A stretch of 64,000 nt of DNA. Origin: an uncultured Microbulbifer sp. (lineage in GTDB: Bacteria; Pseudomonadota; Gammaproteobacteria; Pseudomonadales; Cellvibrionaceae). Made by a program: the position numbers and the translations under genes. The notes below the pieces were generated by a model. The model searched no databases. It saw nothing but the letters and a program-made list of their open reading frames with translations, and had not been told where the DNA came from. The stretch covers positions 1 through 64,000 of the forward strand of contig NZ_CANLDD010000011.1 of assembly GCF_947489355.1 (NCBI RefSeq), in the 5' to 3' direction. Below, one piece after another: positions 62,600 through 64,000 of the stretch; within the stretch, counting starts at the first letter, position 1; each line of letters begins with the position of its first letter.

Positions 62600-63931
62600 T
62601 TATTGACGGCTTTCCAAGCCCAGAGGCCCGAGCGGCCCGGCGGTCAGTTGTTCAATCTCGGCACCGAACAGCAGCACGGATCGCGCCGCCTCAATTCGGG
62701 CGCGCTCCGCACCGATTAACGCTTCCCGTGCGGCAATCAGATCCAAATAGGAATCCCGCCCGTGGCGATATGACCGCTCCACCTCTCCGAGTGCCTGGCG
62801 AAGGTTCGGGATAACGGAATCCTGCAGCGTGAATACTGTGTCGAGGGCCTGCTTTCGGTTGGAAACGGCGAGGTAAAGTTGCGGGTAGAGTTGCAACAGC
62901 GCGGCTTTTCGGCGCAGTGCCATAGCTTCCAGTTCCGCCGTGGCACTGATCAGGGCGCCCCGGTTGCGTTTGGCGGTAAATAGGGGCAGATTAAAACCCG
63001 CCAATGCGGTTGTCTCATCCACCGCCCTGTTGACCAGAACGCCGGCGTACCAGCCCAGGTCCGGGCTGGAGTTGGCCTGGACCAGGCGCAGTTGCGACGC
63101 CCGCAGGCGCTCTTCGGAAGCGAAGCGGGCAATTGCCGGGTTTTCCTGTGCACGGGCATAGAGTTCCTCAAAGCTGGCACCGGGTGCAAAGCGGTATAGC
63201 GCACGGGCATCCACATCGAATGCCTGCTCCGGTTGCCCCCAAAGTGCAGACAGCGCGTACTTGCGATAGACCAGCATGCTCTGCTCGGACTGCTCGGCCA
63301 GAACCGCTTTGGCCAGTGTGGATTCTGCGCGCATTCGCTCTGAAACAGGACTGGCCGCGGCAATCACCCGCTCACTGACCATTTTCAGTGTTTCCCGTGC
63401 CAACGAGACCTTCTCTTTGGCGAGCACTACCAACTCCTCGGCAGCGAGCACCTGCGTGTAGCGGCGGATCACTTCGCCGAGCAAATCCAGTGCCCTGGCC
63501 TGTTCTTCGGCAATCAGCACATCGAGTTGGGCGCTGACCACATCGACTCGCATCTGGCGCTTGCCGCCCAGCTCAATCACTGAAGACAACGCCACCACCA
63601 GCTCCAGCTCATTTGCGGCGGCGTCCTCAGGATCGGGCGCCTCATCCGGTTCATCACCGCCGAAATGCTTGCGTTCTGTCTCAAACCTGAAGTCGAAGGC
63701 AGGGCGCAAGGCCGCCGTTCGCGCGGCACCAGCCAGTTTCTTTCTCTGTAACGGGAATACCGCGAGTTGTGGGTTTTGCGCCAGCGTCCGCGCGATGGCA
63801 TCCGGCAGTGTCAGCAACTCCCCCTTCTGCGCAACCACAGCCTCCGCAGGCAAGTACAAAATGGCCACCACGAGCGGCCAGGCGGCCCGGCGGCAGGTCA
63901 CGCCCGCAAAGAGCCTGTGGAAAAAATCCAT
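62600..63931 (-). CDS. czcC: Outer-membrane channel CzcC (TolC family)
   Basis: From ATG 63931 (GGGAG site six bases before it) the protein has 443 residues. A signal peptide (AAWPLVVAILYLPAEAVVAQ) is followed by the two repeated TolC-type halves, each made of long helices and beta-strands: LTLPDAIARTLAQNPQLAVFPLQR, ELELVVALSSVIELGGKRQMRVDVV, and later NLPLFTAKRNRGALISATAELE. It provides the exit duct of the metal efflux system. It is the first of the three czc genes; the region beyond 63950 is only 50 bases and shows no gene. Confidence 0.9.
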   Translation of the reverse strand: MDFFHRLFAGVTCRRAAWPLVVAILYLPAEAVVAQKGELLTLPDAIARTLAQNPQLAVFPLQRKKLAGAARTAALRPAFDFRFETERKHFGGDEPDEAPDPEDAAANELELVVALSSVIELGGKRQMRVDVVSAQLDVLIAEEQARALDLLGEVIRRYTQVLAAEELVVLAKEKVSLARETLKMVSERVIAAASPVSERMRAESTLAKAVLAEQSEQSMLVYRKYALSALWGQPEQAFDVDARALYRFAPGASFEELYARAQENPAIARFASEERLRASQLRLVQANSSPDLGWYAGVLVNRAVDETTALAGFNLPLFTAKRNRGALISATAELEAMALRRKAALLQLYPQLYLAVSNRKQALDTVFTLQDSVIPNLRQALGEVERSYRHGRDSYLDLIAAREALIGAERARIEAARSVLLFGAEIEQLTAGPLGPLGLESRQ

Positions 63932-64000
63932 GAATATCTCCCAAGTCACATCCCGGTTGGCGCGAGCGGGCCTTTCGACGCTCTGTTCCCGCGCAGCAAT

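Overview
The window looks like chromosome of a Gram-negative, marine-type gammaproteobacterium. This rests on the ftsK-lolA-rarA-crcB-serS-cysG block, many lipoproteins and TonB or RND envelope systems, Fur-type iron uptake, NhaA and a DASS-type transporter. The gene style fits Microbulbifer and relatives (Cellvibrionales), but that is an inference from gene content, not from a marker gene. There are no rRNA or tRNA genes. Most genes are GC-rich; AT-richer islands near 1-2.7 kb, 21.6-24 kb and 47.4-50.7 kb carry small unknown genes, IS and integrase debris and long non-coding stretches.

Layout. 0-2.7 kb: small unknown proteins and an acetyltransferase cut off by an IS481-type remnant. 3.4-9.9 kb: a Nudix hydrolase, an AcrAB-type drug efflux pair, and a second Nudix hydrolase followed by a DUF4124 protein. 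10-15.7 kb: NIF3-like protein, YbbN/CnoX thioredoxin, MmcQ/YjbR protein, DUF885-like lipoprotein, NhaA and TlyA. 16-21.6 kb: an exported alpha-amylase, a LysR remnant, an orphan phage-type CI/Cro switch with three operator-like palindromes, then an Ada-AlkA fusion overlapping an Ogt-type methyltransferase. 22.5-29.9 kb: SIMPL protein, broken IS91-associated integrase, alkylsulfatase, BKACE enzyme, S9 peptidase, GreB. 30.4-35 kb: Tag glycosylase, a RimJ-type acetyltransferase gene with one nonsense codon, patatin, PH-like protein, small esterase, ElaA. 35-39.7 kb: an iron-uptake cluster (TonB receptor, membrane protein, PepSY protein) behind a possible Fur box. 40-50.7 kb: two metallopeptidases (M28, M14), a candidate small RNA, DUF417 protein, a DASS transporter flanked by two copies of a 109-bp palindromic element, aldo/keto reductase, TfoX-N protein and a 1-kb empty stretch. 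50.7-64 kb: one long minus-strand run, czcCBA-ftsK-lolA-rarA-crcB-serS-cysG.

Functional themes are envelope transport (two tripartite RND systems, lipoprotein sorting, iron uptake), alkylation-damage repair (Ada-AlkA, Ogt, Tag), peptide and polymer breakdown (amylase, S9, M28, M14, DUF885-like) and nucleotide housekeeping.

No canonical defence island, CRISPR array or intact prophage is visible. The most unusual signals are the orphan repressor that has lost both autocleavage determinants beside three operators, the GGA-rich candidate small RNA with a strong terminator, the paired palindromic element around the DASS gene, and a short secreted protein that starts like a TonB receptor but has no barrel.
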